From assembly GCF_018275325.1 (NCBI RefSeq), contig NZ_JAGVQR010000004.1:372001-436000 (forward strand): a DNA stretch of 64,000 nt. Direction: 5' to 3'. Positions within the stretch are counted from its first letter, which is position 1, and every line of letters starts with the position of its first letter. A program made the translations under genes and the position numbers. The stretch is from Nocardioides palaemonis (lineage in GTDB: Bacteria; Actinomycetota; Actinomycetes; Propionibacteriales; Nocardioidaceae). The notes beneath the pieces are model-generated. The model had not been told where the DNA came from. It ran no database searches and saw nothing but the letters and a program-made list of their open reading frames with translations. Of the stretch, positions 29,801-38,057 are shown one piece after another.

Positions 29801-30523
29801 TCAGGCCTGGACGGCCTCGTCCTCCGACGCGACGTTCTTGGTGCGGTTGGGGTCCACCTGGACGCCCGGGCCCATCGTCGTGGAGACGGTGACCTTCTTG
29901 ATGTAGCGGCCCTTGGAGCTGGCCGGCTTGAGACGCAGCACCTCCTCGAGGGCGGCGGCGTAGTTCTCCGCGAGCTGGGTCTCGGAGAAGGAGGCCTTGC
30001 CGATGATGAAGTGCAGGTTGGCGTGGCGGTCGACGCGGAACTCGATCTTGCCGCCCTTGATGTCGGTGACGGCCTTGGCGACGTCGGGGGTCACCGTGCC
30101 GGTCTTCGGGTTCGGCATGAGCGAGCGCGGGCCGAGGACGCGGCCGAGACGACCGACCTTGCCCATCATGTCGGGGGTCGCGACGACGGCGTCGAAGTCG
30201 AGCCAGCCGCCGGCGACCTTCTCGATCAGCTCGTCGCCACCGACGAACTCGGCGCCGGCCTCACGGGCGGCCTCGGCCTTGTCGGCGTTCGCGAACACCA
30301 GGACGCGGGCGGTCTTGCCCGTGCCGTGCGGGAGGTTCACGGTGCCGCGGACCATCTGGTCGGCCTTGCGCGGGTCGACACCCAGGCGCATGACGACGTC
30401 GAGGGTCTCGTCGAACTTCTTCTTCGAGCCGCCCTTGGCGATCTTGATGGCGGCCAGCGGGGCGTAGAGCTCGTCCTTGTCGAACGTCTCGGCCGCCGCG
30501 CGGTAGGTCTTGCTGCGCTGCAT
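29801..30523 (-). CDS. rplA: 50S ribosomal protein L1
   Basis: This 240-aa protein has the L1 signatures: [35 protein letters not shown] near the N-terminus, [28 protein letters not shown] in the middle and [26 protein letters not shown]. It binds 23S rRNA at the L1 stalk and in many bacteria represses its own operon. It follows rplK by 62 bp. Confidence 0.98.
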   Translation of the reverse strand: MQRSKTYRAAAETFDKDELYAPLAAIKIAKGGSKKKFDETLDVVMRLGVDPRKADQMVRGTVNLPHGTGKTARVLVFANADKAEAAREAGAEFVGGDELIEKVAGGWLDFDAVVATPDMMGKVGRLGRVLGPRSLMPNPKTGTVTPDVAKAVTDIKGGKIEFRVDRHANLHFIIGKASFSETQLAENYAAALEEVLRLKPASSKGRYIKKVTVSTTMGPGVQVDPNRTKNVASEDEAVQA

Positions 30524-30585
30524 GGTCTTCTCGTTTCTGTGGTGCGAAGGATGTGGTCAGCGGGCCAGCGCGGCCCTCCCACGGA

Positions 30586-31014
30586 TCAGTCGGTCGTGAC
30601 GCCCATCGAGCGGGCGGTGCCCTCGACGATCTTCATGGCGGCGTCGATGTCGTTGGCGTTGAGGTCGGGCAGCTTGGTGGTCGCGATCTCGCGGATCTGG
30701 TCCTTGGTCAGCTTGCCGACCTTGTCCTTGTGCGGGACGCCCGAGCCCTTGGAGAGGCCGGCGGCCTTCTTGATCAGCTCGGCGGCCGGCGGGGTCTTGG
30801 TGATGAAGTCGAAGGAACGGTCCTCGTAGATGGTGATCTCGACGGGGATGACGTTGCCGCGCATGGACTCGGTCTGGGCGTTGTAGGCCTTGCAGAAGTC
30901 CATGATGTTGACGCCGTGCGGGCCGAGGGCCGTACCGACCGGCGGGGCCGGGGTGGCCGAGCCGGCCTGCAGCTGCACCTTGACGAGTGCGGCGATCTTC
31001 TTCTTGGGAGGCAT
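30586..31014 (-). CDS. rplK: 50S ribosomal protein L11
   Basis: The 142-aa protein starts [27 protein letters not shown] at ATG 31014; an upstream in-frame start would add 17 unrelated residues. The conserved C-terminal segment contains [40 protein letters not shown]. It forms the GTPase-associated centre with L10-L7/L12. Position between nusG and rplA is standard. Confidence 0.98.
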   Translation of the reverse strand: MPPKKKIAALVKVQLQAGSATPAPPVGTALGPHGVNIMDFCKAYNAQTESMRGNVIPVEITIYEDRSFDFITKTPPAAELIKKAAGLSKGSGVPHKDKVGKLTKDQIREIATTKLPDLNANDIDAAMKIVEGTARSMGVTTD

Positions 31015-31115
31015 TGCTCTTCTTTCTCTCATGTGGTCATGACGAGGGACGGTGCCCCCTGCCACGGGTTGTCGCTACTGCAGTGTCCGCCGAGAGGGCG
31101 GACGGGGTGAAATCC

Positions 31116-31934
31116 TCAGACCCGCTGGATCTGGCTGAAGGACAGCTCGACCGGGGTCTCGCGGCCGAAGATCTCGACGAGCGCCTTGACGCGCTGCGAC
31201 TCAGCGTTGATCTCGGTGATCGTCGCGTGGAGCGTGGCGAACGGGCCGTCCACGACCATGACGGAGTCGGAGACCTCGAAGTCCGCCACCTCGACGGGCT
31301 TGCGCGGCGTCGTGGCCGAGCCCTTCTCGGCGGCGGCCTCGGCCTCGGCGACGGCCACGACGGCCGGCGCGAGCATGTCCTCGACCTCGCTCATGCTGAG
31401 CGGGACCGGCTGGTGGCTGTGGCCCACGAAGCCGGTGACCGACGGCGTGTGGCGCACGGCCGACCAGGACTCGTCGGTGAGGTCCATGCGGACCAGCACG
31501 TAGCCGGGCAGGACGGTGCGGGTGACCATCTTGCGCTGGCCGTTCTTGATCTCCGCGACCTCCTCGGTGGGGACCACGATCTCGTGGATGTAGTCCTCCA
31601 TGTTGAGGGAGATGATGCGGTTCTCGAGGTTGTGCTTGACCCGCTTCTCCATGCCGGAGTAGGTGTGCACGACGAACCAGTCGCCCGGCTTGGCCCACAG
31701 CTCGCGGCGGAACGCCTCGAGCGGGTCCTCGTCGGTCGCCTCGGCGACGGCGGCGTCGTCCTCGGCCGACTCGTCGTCGTCCTCGGTGTCCTCGGCGGAC
31801 TCCTCGTCGGTCTCCGCGACCGGCGCGTCGTCCTCGACGTCGGCACCCTCCGCGAGCTCGAGGTCGTCCTCGGTCACCTCGTCGACGGAACCGACCTGGT
31901 CCTCGACCTGGTCCACGTCATTGCTGTCCGACAC
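31116..31934 (-). CDS. nusG: Transcription termination/antitermination protein NusG
   Basis: The protein is 272 aa. The NGN domain starts near residue 95 ([24 protein letters not shown]) and includes [13 protein letters not shown] and [11 protein letters not shown]. The C-terminal KOW domain contains [36 protein letters not shown]. The first roughly 85 residues form an extremely acidic, disordered tail rich in Glu, Asp, Ser and Thr; E. coli NusG (181 aa) lacks it, while high-GC actinobacteria often have one. It links RNA polymerase to Rho or the ribosome. It is 50 bp downstream of secE. Confidence 0.97.
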   Translation of the reverse strand: MSDSNDVDQVEDQVGSVDEVTEDDLELAEGADVEDDAPVAETDEESAEDTEDDDESAEDDAAVAEATDEDPLEAFRRELWAKPGDWFVVHTYSGMEKRVKHNLENRIISLNMEDYIHEIVVPTEEVAEIKNGQRKMVTRTVLPGYVLVRMDLTDESWSAVRHTPSVTGFVGHSHQPVPLSMSEVEDMLAPAVVAVAEAEAAAEKGSATTPRKPVEVADFEVSDSVMVVDGPFATLHATITEINAESQRVKALVEIFGRETPVELSFSQIQRV

Positions 31935-31984
31935 GTCTCACTCCGTACTCGTTGCTGGGGGGCGGGGATCCACTGCCCCGTCGA

Positions 31985-32242
31985 TCACTGGGTGTTGCTG
32001 CCGGTGAAGAGCTCGAAGACCAGCTTTCCGAAAGCCAGGTCGAGCACCGAGACCAGCGCCATCACCACGGTGACGAAGACGAGCACGACGAAGAAGTAGG
32101 TGATCAGCTGCTGCTGCGTCGGCCACACGACCTTGCGCAGCTCGGCGACCACCTGACGCATGAACGTGGCCGGACCGGTGCGACCACGGTCGTCGCCGCG
32201 CGAGTCGCGTCGCGCGTCCTGAACCGCGTTGCCGTCGGCCAC
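31985..32242 (-). CDS. secE: Preprotein translocase subunit SecE
   Basis: The protein is 85 aa from the GTG at 32242 (GAGAAGG site upstream); GTG 32251 is a near alternative. A hydrophilic N-terminus precedes the conserved amphipathic segment FMRQVVAELRKVVWPTQQQL, then a single membrane helix (YFFVVLVFVTVVMALVSVLDLAF). It clamps SecY in the translocon. The secE-nusG-rplK-rplA order downstream of tRNA-Trp is conserved in actinobacteria. Confidence 0.95.
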   Translation of the reverse strand: MADGNAVQDARRDSRGDDRGRTGPATFMRQVVAELRKVVWPTQQQLITYFFVVLVFVTVVMALVSVLDLAFGKLVFELFTGSNTQ

Positions 32243-32283
32243 GTCATCCACCTTCTCGTCGGTTGCTGTGCAGTGTTTCCTCG

Positions 32284-32356
32284 CAGGGCACGAGGGACTT
32301 GAACCCCCAACCTTCGGTTTTGGAGACCGATGCTCTGCCAGTTGAGCTAGTGCCCT
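32284..32356 (-). tRNA. tRNA-Trp (CCA)
   Basis: The 73-nt cloverleaf has acceptor AGGGCAC/GTGCCCT with discriminator G, anticodon CCA in GGTCTCCAAAACC, and T-loop GGTTCAAGTCC. It lies 42 bp upstream of secE, as in many actinobacteria. Confidence 0.97.
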
Positions 32357-32458
32357 CCGGTGGTCGCTCCCCATGGCCCCGGGCAGGCCGAAGCATGTGG
32401 GCAAACCACCAGTGAGGAAGCATACGGGGCCGGGCCAGCCGAGTCGAACCGAGGCCCC

Positions 32459-32464
32459 TACGAT
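32459..32464 (+). promoter_or_regulatory. Putative -10 box of a leaderless transcript for the adenosine deaminase gene
   Basis: TACGAT at 32459-32464 ends six bases before the ATG at 32471. There is no ribosome-binding site, so the mRNA probably starts at or next to the start codon, a common arrangement in actinobacteria. Confidence 0.5.
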
Positions 32465-32470
32465 GCCCGC

Positions 32471-33520
32471 ATGGCTGGTCCGGACGGGGGTGCGCGCCGT
32501 CGGCGCGACGTGACGGCGCTGCCCAAGGCGCACCTGCACCTGCACTTCACCGGCTCGATGCGCCATGCGACGCTGCTCGAGCTCGCCGAGCGCGACGGGA
32601 TCGCGCTGCCCGACTCGCTGGTGGAGGACTGGCCGCCGCGGCTGAGCGCGGCCGACGAGAAGGGCTGGTTCCGCTTCCAGCGGCTCTACGACGTGGCCCG
32701 CTCGGTGCTGCGCACGCCCGACGACGTACGGCGGCTGGTGCTCGAGGCCGCCGAGGACGACGTGCGCGACGGCGGGCGCTGGCTGGAGATCCAGGTCGAC
32801 CCGAGCGGCTACGCGGCGCGCTTCGGTGGCGTCACCGAGTTCACCGACCTCGTCCTCGACTGCGTGCGCGACGCGTCGGAGCGCACCGGCCTGGGCATCG
32901 CGGTGGTCGTCGCCGCCAACCGCACCCGGCACCCCCTCGACGCCCGGACGCTGGCCCGCCTGGCCGCGCAGTACGCCGGGCGCGGGGTGGTCGGCTTCGG
33001 GCTGTCGAACGACGAGCGCCGGGGCACCACCGCCGACTTCGAGGGCGCGTTCCGGATCGCCGAGCGCGCCGGCCTGCTGCTGGTCCCCCACGGCGGCGAG
33101 CTGCTCGGACCGGAGCACGTCCGCACCTGCCTGGACCGGCTCGGCGCGCAGCGGCTCGGCCACGGCGTGCGCAGCGCCGAGGACCCCGCCCTGCTCGACC
33201 GGATCGTGGAGCAGGGGGTCGCCCTCGAGGTGTGCCCGGTGTCCAACGTCGCGCTCGGCGTCTACTCCGATCTCACGTCGGTGCCGCTGCCGCAGCTGCT
33301 GTCGGCCGGCGCCACGGTCGCCCTCGGCGCCGACGACCCGCTGCTGTTCGGCTCGCGCCTGGCCGGGCAGTACGCCACGATGCGCGCCGCGCACGACCTC
33401 GACGACGCCACCCTGGCCCGCCTGGCCGAGATGTCGTTCGCGGCCTCGCAGGCCCCCTCGGACGTCGTCGCCGCGGCCCGCCGCGACATCGCCGCCTGGC
33501 TCGCTGCCCCCACCACCTGA
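32471..33520 (+). CDS. add: Adenosine deaminase family protein
   Basis: This 349-aa amidohydrolase has the metal-binding motif HLHLHFTGS at about 21-29 (HxH), SNDERRGTTADFEGAF, the catalytic region VPHGGELLGPEHV (HxGE), GHGVRSAEDP and VALEVCPVSNVALGVYSDLTSVPLPQLLSAGATVALGADDPLLFGS. The last contains the zinc-binding and catalytic Asp pair as ADDP, where classical enzymes have TDDP. It probably deaminates adenosine to inosine; a related substrate (adenine, 5'-methylthioadenosine) is possible. Start ATG 32471 fits a leaderless promoter. The gene converges on murB across the perfect hairpin at 33538. Confidence 0.85.
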   Translation: MAGPDGGARRRRDVTALPKAHLHLHFTGSMRHATLLELAERDGIALPDSLVEDWPPRLSAADEKGWFRFQRLYDVARSVLRTPDDVRRLVLEAAEDDVRDGGRWLEIQVDPSGYAARFGGVTEFTDLVLDCVRDASERTGLGIAVVVAANRTRHPLDARTLARLAAQYAGRGVVGFGLSNDERRGTTADFEGAFRIAERAGLLLVPHGGELLGPEHVRTCLDRLGAQRLGHGVRSAEDPALLDRIVEQGVALEVCPVSNVALGVYSDLTSVPLPQLLSAGATVALGADDPLLFGSRLAGQYATMRAAHDLDDATLARLAEMSFAASQAPSDVVAAARRDIAAWLAAPTT

Positions 33521-33537
33521 CGCCGCCCGGTAGGCCC

Positions 33538-33601
33538 GGTATCTGGGGACGTTCTGGTGGGCCGAAAGCCCGTTTCGCCCACCAGAACGTCCCCAGATAC
33601 C
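33538..33601. terminator. Perfect 25-bp-arm inverted repeat between convergent add and murB
   Basis: The left arm at 33538-33562 (GGTATCTGGGGACG...GGTGGGC) is the exact reverse complement of the right arm at 33577-33601, with a 14-base loop. It is the intact form of the element degenerate at 25282-25340. It probably terminates both genes and may be a mobile or REP-like repeat. Confidence 0.85.
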
Positions 33602-33616
33602 CAAGGGTTAGGCCGG

Positions 33617-34690
33617 TCAGAGGGAGCAGCCGACCGTCACGGGCTCGTTGACGAGGGTGACGCCGAAGCGCTCGCGCACGCCGTCGCGGACCTCGCGGGC
33701 GAGGGTGAGCAGCTCCTCGGTCGTCGCGCCACCGCGGTTGGTCAGCGCGAGGGTGTGCTTGGTGGAGAGGCTGACCCGCTCCCCCGCGGCCGCGCTGGTG
33801 TGGCCCTTGCCGAAGCCCGCGTGCTCGATCAGCCACGCCGCGCTCGACTTCACGGTGCCGTCCGGCTGCTCCCAGCGGGGCGCGTCGTCGGGGAGCGCGG
33901 CCGCCTGCTCGGGCGTGAGCACCGGGTTGGTGAAGAACGAGCCGGCCGACCAGGTGTCGTGGTCGTCGGCGTCGAGCACCATCCCCTTGCCGCCGCGCAG
34001 CGCCAGCACGGCGGCGCGTACGTCCTCCAGCGGGGCGCGCTGCCCCTGCTCGACGCCGAGGCGCCGGGCGAGCTCGGCGTAGGCCACGGGCTCGGAGAGG
34101 TCGCCGACACGGAGCTGGAAGGTGACGTCGAGGACGAGGTGGCGGCCGGGCTCGGCCTTGAACCGGCTGTGGCGGTAGCCGAAGCCGCAGTCGGCGGCCG
34201 TGAAGGTGCGCTGGGTGCGGTCGACGCGATCCCAGGTCCGGACGCGGGAGATCGTCTGCGAGACGTCCTGGCCGTAGGCGCCGACATTCTGGATCGGGGT
34301 GGAGCCGACCGCGCCGGGGATGCCGGAGAGCGCCTCCACGCCGGCCCAGCCGTGGTCGACGGCGGTGGCCACGAAGCGGTCCCAGTCCTCCCCGGCGGCC
34401 GCGGTCACCTCGATGCCGCCGCAGCGGGGGGAGGCGTCGTCCACGTCTCCGGCGTCGGTGCGCACGCCCGTGGTCGCGACCTGCACGACGCGGCCGTCGA
34501 AGCCGGCGTCGGCGACGACGAGGTTGGAGCCGCCCGCGAGGACGAGGACGGGGGTGCCGGCGGCGTCGGCGTCGGCCACCGCCGCGACGAGGTCGGCGTC
34601 GGTGGTCGCGCGGACCCACTCCCGGCCGGTACCGCCGAGGCGGAGCGTGGTGTGGTCGCGCAGGGCAGGCACCGGGTCGGGCTCAGGCAC
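33617..34690 (-). CDS. murB: UDP-N-acetylenolpyruvoylglucosamine reductase
   Basis: The 357-aa FAD enzyme reduces UDP-GlcNAc-enolpyruvate to UDP-MurNAc. It has the N-terminal TTLRLGGTGREWV, VLVLAGGSNLVVADAGFDGRVV, SGIPGAVGSTPIQNVGAYGQDV and the catalytic Ser in WSAGSFFTNPVL. A final Glu lies in LVNEPVTVG. The length matches type I MurB of actinobacteria. It starts 8 bp inside the end of the hadB-like gene. Cytoplasmic peptidoglycan precursor synthesis. Confidence 0.95.
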   Translation of the reverse strand: MPEPDPVPALRDHTTLRLGGTGREWVRATTDADLVAAVADADAAGTPVLVLAGGSNLVVADAGFDGRVVQVATTGVRTDAGDVDDASPRCGGIEVTAAAGEDWDRFVATAVDHGWAGVEALSGIPGAVGSTPIQNVGAYGQDVSQTISRVRTWDRVDRTQRTFTAADCGFGYRHSRFKAEPGRHLVLDVTFQLRVGDLSEPVAYAELARRLGVEQGQRAPLEDVRAAVLALRGGKGMVLDADDHDTWSAGSFFTNPVLTPEQAAALPDDAPRWEQPDGTVKSSAAWLIEHAGFGKGHTSAAAGERVSLSTKHTLALTNRGGATTEELLTLAREVRDGVRERFGVTLVNEPVTVGCSL

Positions 34691-35081
34691 GGACGACGGC
34701 CTTCGGCATGCCGAGGACCTTCTGGCCGTCGCAGGTGACCTCGAGGGCCAGGGTCGCGACGCCGTCGGCGACGGACTTCACCGTGCCGGCGACCCGCACC
34801 TCGGCGCCGCCATCGGCGGGGACCACGACCGGGCTGGTGAACTTCGCGCCGAGGTCGACGACCTCGGCCCCGTCGGTCCACTCGGCAACGGCGCGGCCGA
34901 CCAGCGCGAGGGTGTACATCCCGTGGGCGATCACCCCGGGGAGGCCGACGCTGCGGGCGACCTCCTCGTCCTGGTGGATCGGGTTGTGGTCGCCGCTCGC
35001 GGCGGCGTAGGCGACGAGGTCGGCGCGGGTGACCGTGAAGGTCTGGTCCGGCAGGGCGTCGCCGGCGGTGAGCGTGCTCAT
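34683..35081 (-). CDS. MaoC-type (3R)-hydroxyacyl dehydratase subunit, HadB-like
   Basis: This 132-aa hot-dog-fold protein has the hydratase-2 motif YAAASGDHNPIHQDEEVARSVGLPGVIAHGM, containing catalytic Asp31 and His36. With the adjacent HadA-like protein it would form a heterodimer that dehydrates 3-hydroxyacyl-ACP or -CoA. In mycobacteria HadAB serves FAS-II mycolate synthesis; here a general fatty-acid role is more likely. Its start overlaps the hadA-like stop by four bases (ATGA). Confidence 0.85.
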   Translation of the reverse strand: MSTLTAGDALPDQTFTVTRADLVAYAAASGDHNPIHQDEEVARSVGLPGVIAHGMYTLALVGRAVAEWTDGAEVVDLGAKFTSPVVVPADGGAEVRVAGTVKSVADGVATLALEVTCDGQKVLGMPKAVVRA

Positions 35082-35476
35082 GCGGCACCTCCGTGGACGA
35101 GGGTGGCCTTGCCGGTGCAGACGACGGCGCCGGTGGCGTCGGTGATCTCGGAGGCGGTCGCGATGATGTCGGCGCCGCCGATCTGGCGCAGCCCGGTGAC
35201 GGTGAGCGTGGCGCTCAGCTCGTCGCCGACCTCGATCGGGCGGGCGTAGGCGAAGCGCTGCTCGCCGTGGACGATGCGGTGCAGGTCGACCTGCTCGGCG
35301 TCGAAGAAGGCCATCATCGCGTCGAAGGCCAGCACGATCGGGAAGGTCGGCGGCACCACGCCGGGACCACCGGGGTGGCCGACCGCCGCAGCGAAGTCGG
35401 CGACGCGCTCGGCGGTGACGGTCAGGGGCGTGGGCGCGGGGAACGCGCGCCCGACCAGGGAGGGGTCGACGGGCAT
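35078..35476 (-). CDS. HadA-like MaoC dehydratase N-terminal-domain subunit
   Basis: This 132-aa protein matches the FAS1-like dehydratase/MaoC N-terminal family: VGRAFPAPTPLTVTAERVADFAAAVG, VVPPTFPIVLAFDAMMAFFDAEQVD and HGEQRFAYARPIEVGDELSATLTV. It lacks the catalytic DxxxxH pair and provides the partner half of the HadA-HadB dimer. It follows rpmG beyond a strong terminator; the tRNA-rpmG-hadA-hadB neighbourhood near secE matches the mycobacterial layout. Confidence 0.85.
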   Translation of the reverse strand: MPVDPSLVGRAFPAPTPLTVTAERVADFAAAVGHPGGPGVVPPTFPIVLAFDAMMAFFDAEQVDLHRIVHGEQRFAYARPIEVGDELSATLTVTGLRQIGGADIIATASEITDATGAVVCTGKATLVHGGAA

Positions 35477-35527
35477 GCGACGACCCTAGCCGGGCACGAG
35501 GGACGACTGCACGGCCCCGCAACGCAC

Positions 35528-35559
35528 GACGACCCGCCCGAGGTCTCGGGCGGGTCGTC
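35528..35559 (-). terminator. Strong hairpin after rpmG
   Basis: GACGACCCGCCCGAG (35528-35542) is perfectly complementary to CTCGGGCGGGTCGTC (35545-35559), 15 bp with a 2-base centre. It lies 14 bp past the rpmG stop. Confidence 0.8.
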
Positions 35560-35573
35560 GGTGACGGAGAGCG

Positions 35574-35744
35574 TCAGCGGGTCTCGCGGTGCGCGGTGTG
35601 GTTGCGGCAGCGCGGGCAGAACTTCTTGAGCTCGATCCGGTCGGGGTCGTTGCGCCGGTTCTTCTTGGTGATGTAGTTGCGCTCCTTGCACTCGGTGCAC
35701 GCGAGCGTGATCTTGGGGCGAACGTCAGAAGACTTGCTGGCCAT
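35574..35744 (-). CDS. rpmG: 50S ribosomal protein L33 (zinc-binding form)
   Basis: The 56-aa protein starts [29 protein letters not shown] and ends [12 protein letters not shown]. Two Cys pairs (CTEC and CPRC) indicate the zinc-containing C+ form. ATG 35744 has a GAGGAT/GGA-type site. It is preceded by tRNA-Met and tRNA-Thr on the same strand. Confidence 0.97.
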   Translation of the reverse strand: MASKSSDVRPKITLACTECKERNYITKKNRRNDPDRIELKKFCPRCRNHTAHRETR

Positions 35745-35788
35745 GGGAGATCCTCGGGTTTGCGGGTGGTGCGGTGTAGGACTGGTGG

Positions 35789-35862
35789 TAGCGGGGGCGG
35801 GACTCGAACCCGCGACACCACGATTATGAGCCGTGTGCTCTAACCACCTGAGCTACCCCGCC
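35789..35862 (-). tRNA. tRNA-Met (CAT)
   Basis: 74-nt cloverleaf, 5' GGCGGGG acceptor, anticodon CAT in CGGCTCATAATC, T-loop GGTTCGAGTCC. The G1-U72-type end and normal acceptor pairing suggest elongator Met rather than initiator; this is not certain, because CAT anticodons also occur in tRNA-Ile2. Confidence 0.93.
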
Positions 35863-35897
35863 GCAGGAAGCCGGACACCTGACGGAGTCCGACCCAG

Positions 35898-35970
35898 AGC
35901 CCCTTTACGGAATCGAACCGTAGACCTTCTCCTTACCATGGAGACGCTCTGCCGACTGAGCTAAAGGGGC
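35898..35970 (-). tRNA. tRNA-Thr (GGT)
   Basis: 73-nt cloverleaf with acceptor GCCCCTT/AAGGGGC, anticodon GGT in CTCCATGGTAAGGAG, and T-loop GGTTCGATTCC. First gene of the tRNA-Thr, tRNA-Met, rpmG series. Confidence 0.96.
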
Positions 35971-35981
35971 AACGACGGAGA

Positions 35982-35987
35982 ACGATA
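35982..35987 (-). promoter_or_regulatory. Putative -10 box for the tRNA-Thr/tRNA-Met transcript
   Basis: On the minus strand TATCGT lies 11 bp upstream of the tRNA-Thr 5' end, with a weak TTTCGC -35 candidate 18 bp further up. Short AT-richer patch in a GC-rich context. Confidence 0.35.
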
Positions 35988-36029
35988 CACACGCCCCGAC
36001 GTGATGCGAAATCGGGTCGTCACGGGCCC

Positions 36030-37457
36030 TCAGGAGGCCTCTTCCGACCCCTCGTGCGACCCCTGGATCCGGGGCCAGCCGACGGCCTCCTCGAGCTCGT
36101 GGGCGAGCCCCAGGAGGCGTGCCTCGCGGCCCGCGCCGGCGCCCAGCATCATGCCCTGCGGGAGCCCTGCGGCGGTGGTCGCGAGCGGCAGCGAGATCGC
36201 CGGCTCACCGGTCGCGTTCTGCAGCGGCGTGAACGCCACCCAGTCCATCAGCCGGCCCATCACCTCGTCGTAGTCCTGGTCGGGGCGCAGGTGGCCGACC
36301 AGCGGCGTCTCGGTGGCGAGCGTCGGCGTGAGCGTGATGTCGTACGCCGCCCGGTGGCGCGCGGCGACCCGCGCCGAGGTCCGCAGCACGGCGATCGAGA
36401 ACGGCTGCTTGTGCAGGTTGCGGGCGGCGTGCCGCGCCAGGCCGAGGGTGAGGTTGTCGAGCCGGCTGGCGTCGAAGGTCGGCCCGAAGTCCTTCTGGCC
36501 GCGGCGGACGATCACCAGCGCGAGCATCGACCAGAACCGCACGAAGTGGTCGGGGAAGCTCGCCGGCACCGGGTTGTCGATCTCCTCCACGTGGTGCCCG
36601 AGCCCCTCGAGCAGGGACGCGGTGCGCAGCGTGAGCTCGCGCACCTCGGGGCTGCACTCGCGGCCGATGCCGGAGGTGACGACCGCGACCCGCAGCCGTG
36701 CCCGGCTGGGGCGGGTGACGTCACCGACCGGGGCGAGGAGCGGGTTGCGCCACACCTTCTCGGCCTCGCGGTAGAACGCGGCCGTGTCGCGGACGCTGCG
36801 GGTCAGCACGCCGTCGGAGACGATCCGCACCGGCATGTCGCGCATCATCCGGTCCTGCGCCAGCCGGCCCCGGGTGGGCTTGAGCCCGACCAGCCCGTTG
36901 ACCGCGGCCGGGATGCGGATCGAGCCGCCGCCGTCGTTGGCGTGGGCGATCGGGACGGCCCCGGCGGCGACCAGCGCGGCGGACCCGGCCGAGGACGCGC
37001 CGGCGTAGTGGTCGGTGCTCCACGGCGAGCGCACCGGTCCGAGCCGGACGTGGTCGGCTGCGCCGGAGAAGCCGAACTCAGAGAGCTGGGTCTTGCCGAG
37101 CGGGATCAGCCCCGTCGCGAGGTACATCCGGGCGAAGTCGCCGTCGGCCGCAGCGGGCCGCGCGGTGAAGGCGTCGGTGCCGTGCTGGGTGGGCATGCCC
37201 GCGACGTCGCAGTTGTCCTTGACGAACGTCGGGACGCCGGCGAACCAGCCGCCACGGGGGTGCTGCGCCTCCTCGCGCGCCCGGTCGTACGCCGCGTGGG
37301 CCACCGCGCCGAGGCTGGCGTCGACCCGCTCGGTGCGGGCGATGGCCGCCTCGACGACCTCGGGGACCGAGACCCGGCCGGACCGCAGCGCGTCGACCAG
37401 GCCGGTCGCGTCGAGGTCGCCGAGGGCGTCGTCGGTGAAGGCGTGCACGCGCGTCAT
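36030..37457 (-). CDS. Amidase (amidase signature family)
   Basis: This 475-aa hydrolase has the Ser-cisSer-Lys triad: Lys in GVPTFVKDNCDVAG (about residue 82), the signature Ser region GASSAGSAALVAAGAVPIAHANDGGGSIRIPAAVNGLVGLKPTRGRL, where GASSAGS replaces the usual GGSSGGS, and the middle Ser in GGGSIRIP. The substrate (aryl/acyl amides, nitrile-derived amides, 6-aminohexanoate dimer) cannot be told. It is not GatA: the gene is isolated and lacks gatC/gatB neighbours. A start at 37457 is used; the downstream gene tag begins after 574 bp of other coding. Confidence 0.82.
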   Translation of the reverse strand: MTRVHAFTDDALGDLDATGLVDALRSGRVSVPEVVEAAIARTERVDASLGAVAHAAYDRAREEAQHPRGGWFAGVPTFVKDNCDVAGMPTQHGTDAFTARPAAADGDFARMYLATGLIPLGKTQLSEFGFSGAADHVRLGPVRSPWSTDHYAGASSAGSAALVAAGAVPIAHANDGGGSIRIPAAVNGLVGLKPTRGRLAQDRMMRDMPVRIVSDGVLTRSVRDTAAFYREAEKVWRNPLLAPVGDVTRPSRARLRVAVVTSGIGRECSPEVRELTLRTASLLEGLGHHVEEIDNPVPASFPDHFVRFWSMLALVIVRRGQKDFGPTFDASRLDNLTLGLARHAARNLHKQPFSIAVLRTSARVAARHRAAYDITLTPTLATETPLVGHLRPDQDYDEVMGRLMDWVAFTPLQNATGEPAISLPLATTAAGLPQGMMLGAGAGREARLLGLAHELEEAVGWPRIQGSHEGSEEAS

Positions 37458-37479
37458 GCCGCGAGGCTAGGGCGCGGGG

Positions 37480-38031
37480 TCAGCCCGCACAACCACGCCG
37501 GTGGCAGTCGGCGAGGTGGTCGTCGACCAGCCCGATCGCCTCCATCAGGGCGTACATCGTGGTGGGTCCGACGTGGGCGAAGCCGGCCTTCTTCAGCGCC
37601 TTCGCGAGCGCCACGGACTCCGGCGACGTGGTGGGCACGTCGGCGGTCGTGCGCGGGGCCGGACCGGGCTCGGGGCGGAAGGACCAGATGAACGCCTCGA
37701 GCCCGCCCTGCTCGCGCAGCGCGACGGTGGCGCGGGCGTTGGTGATCGCGGCCTCGACCTTGCGCAGGTTGCGCACGATGCCGGCGTCGGCCATCAGCCG
37801 GGCGACGTCGTCGGGACCGTAGGCAGCGACCACGTCGGCGTCGAAGTCGGCGAACGCGGCCCGGAACGCGGGTCGCTTGTCGAGGATCGTGCGCCAGGAC
37901 AGGCCCGACTGGAACGCCTCGAGGGTCAGCCGCTCGAGGTGGGCCGCCTCGCCGGCGACCCGCAGCCCCCACTCGGTGTCGTGGTAAGCGCCGTTGACCG
38001 GGTCGGAGGCGCCCCAGGGGCACCGGGCCAC
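37480..38031 (-). CDS. tag: DNA-3-methyladenine glycosylase I
   Basis: The protein is about 183 aa from GTG 38031 (VARCPWG). The Tag family is shown by CPWGASDPVNGAYHDTEWG, LTLEAFQSGLSWRTILDKRPAFRAAFADFD, RNLRKVEAAITNA and GPTTMYALMEAIGLVDDHLADCHRR. Zinc-binding residues would be the early Cys and the late HxxxC pair (DDHLADCHRR). It excises 3-methyladenine from alkylated DNA. The start is uncertain because the upstream frame runs into pirin; it lies 26 bp after the pirin stop. Confidence 0.92.
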   Translation of the reverse strand: MARCPWGASDPVNGAYHDTEWGLRVAGEAAHLERLTLEAFQSGLSWRTILDKRPAFRAAFADFDADVVAAYGPDDVARLMADAGIVRNLRKVEAAITNARATVALREQGGLEAFIWSFRPEPGPAPRTTADVPTTSPESVALAKALKKAGFAHVGPTTMYALMEAIGLVDDHLADCHRRGCAG

Positions 38032-38057
38032 GCCGTCGTCGCCGACGACGGCCGCGG

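Noticed and set aside
31985..33604. 539-aa minus-strand frame continuing upstream of secE through the tRNA-Trp and add genes.
   Set aside because: It reads through a tRNA gene and antisense to adenosine deaminase; only the last about 85 residues, the SecE domain, are real.
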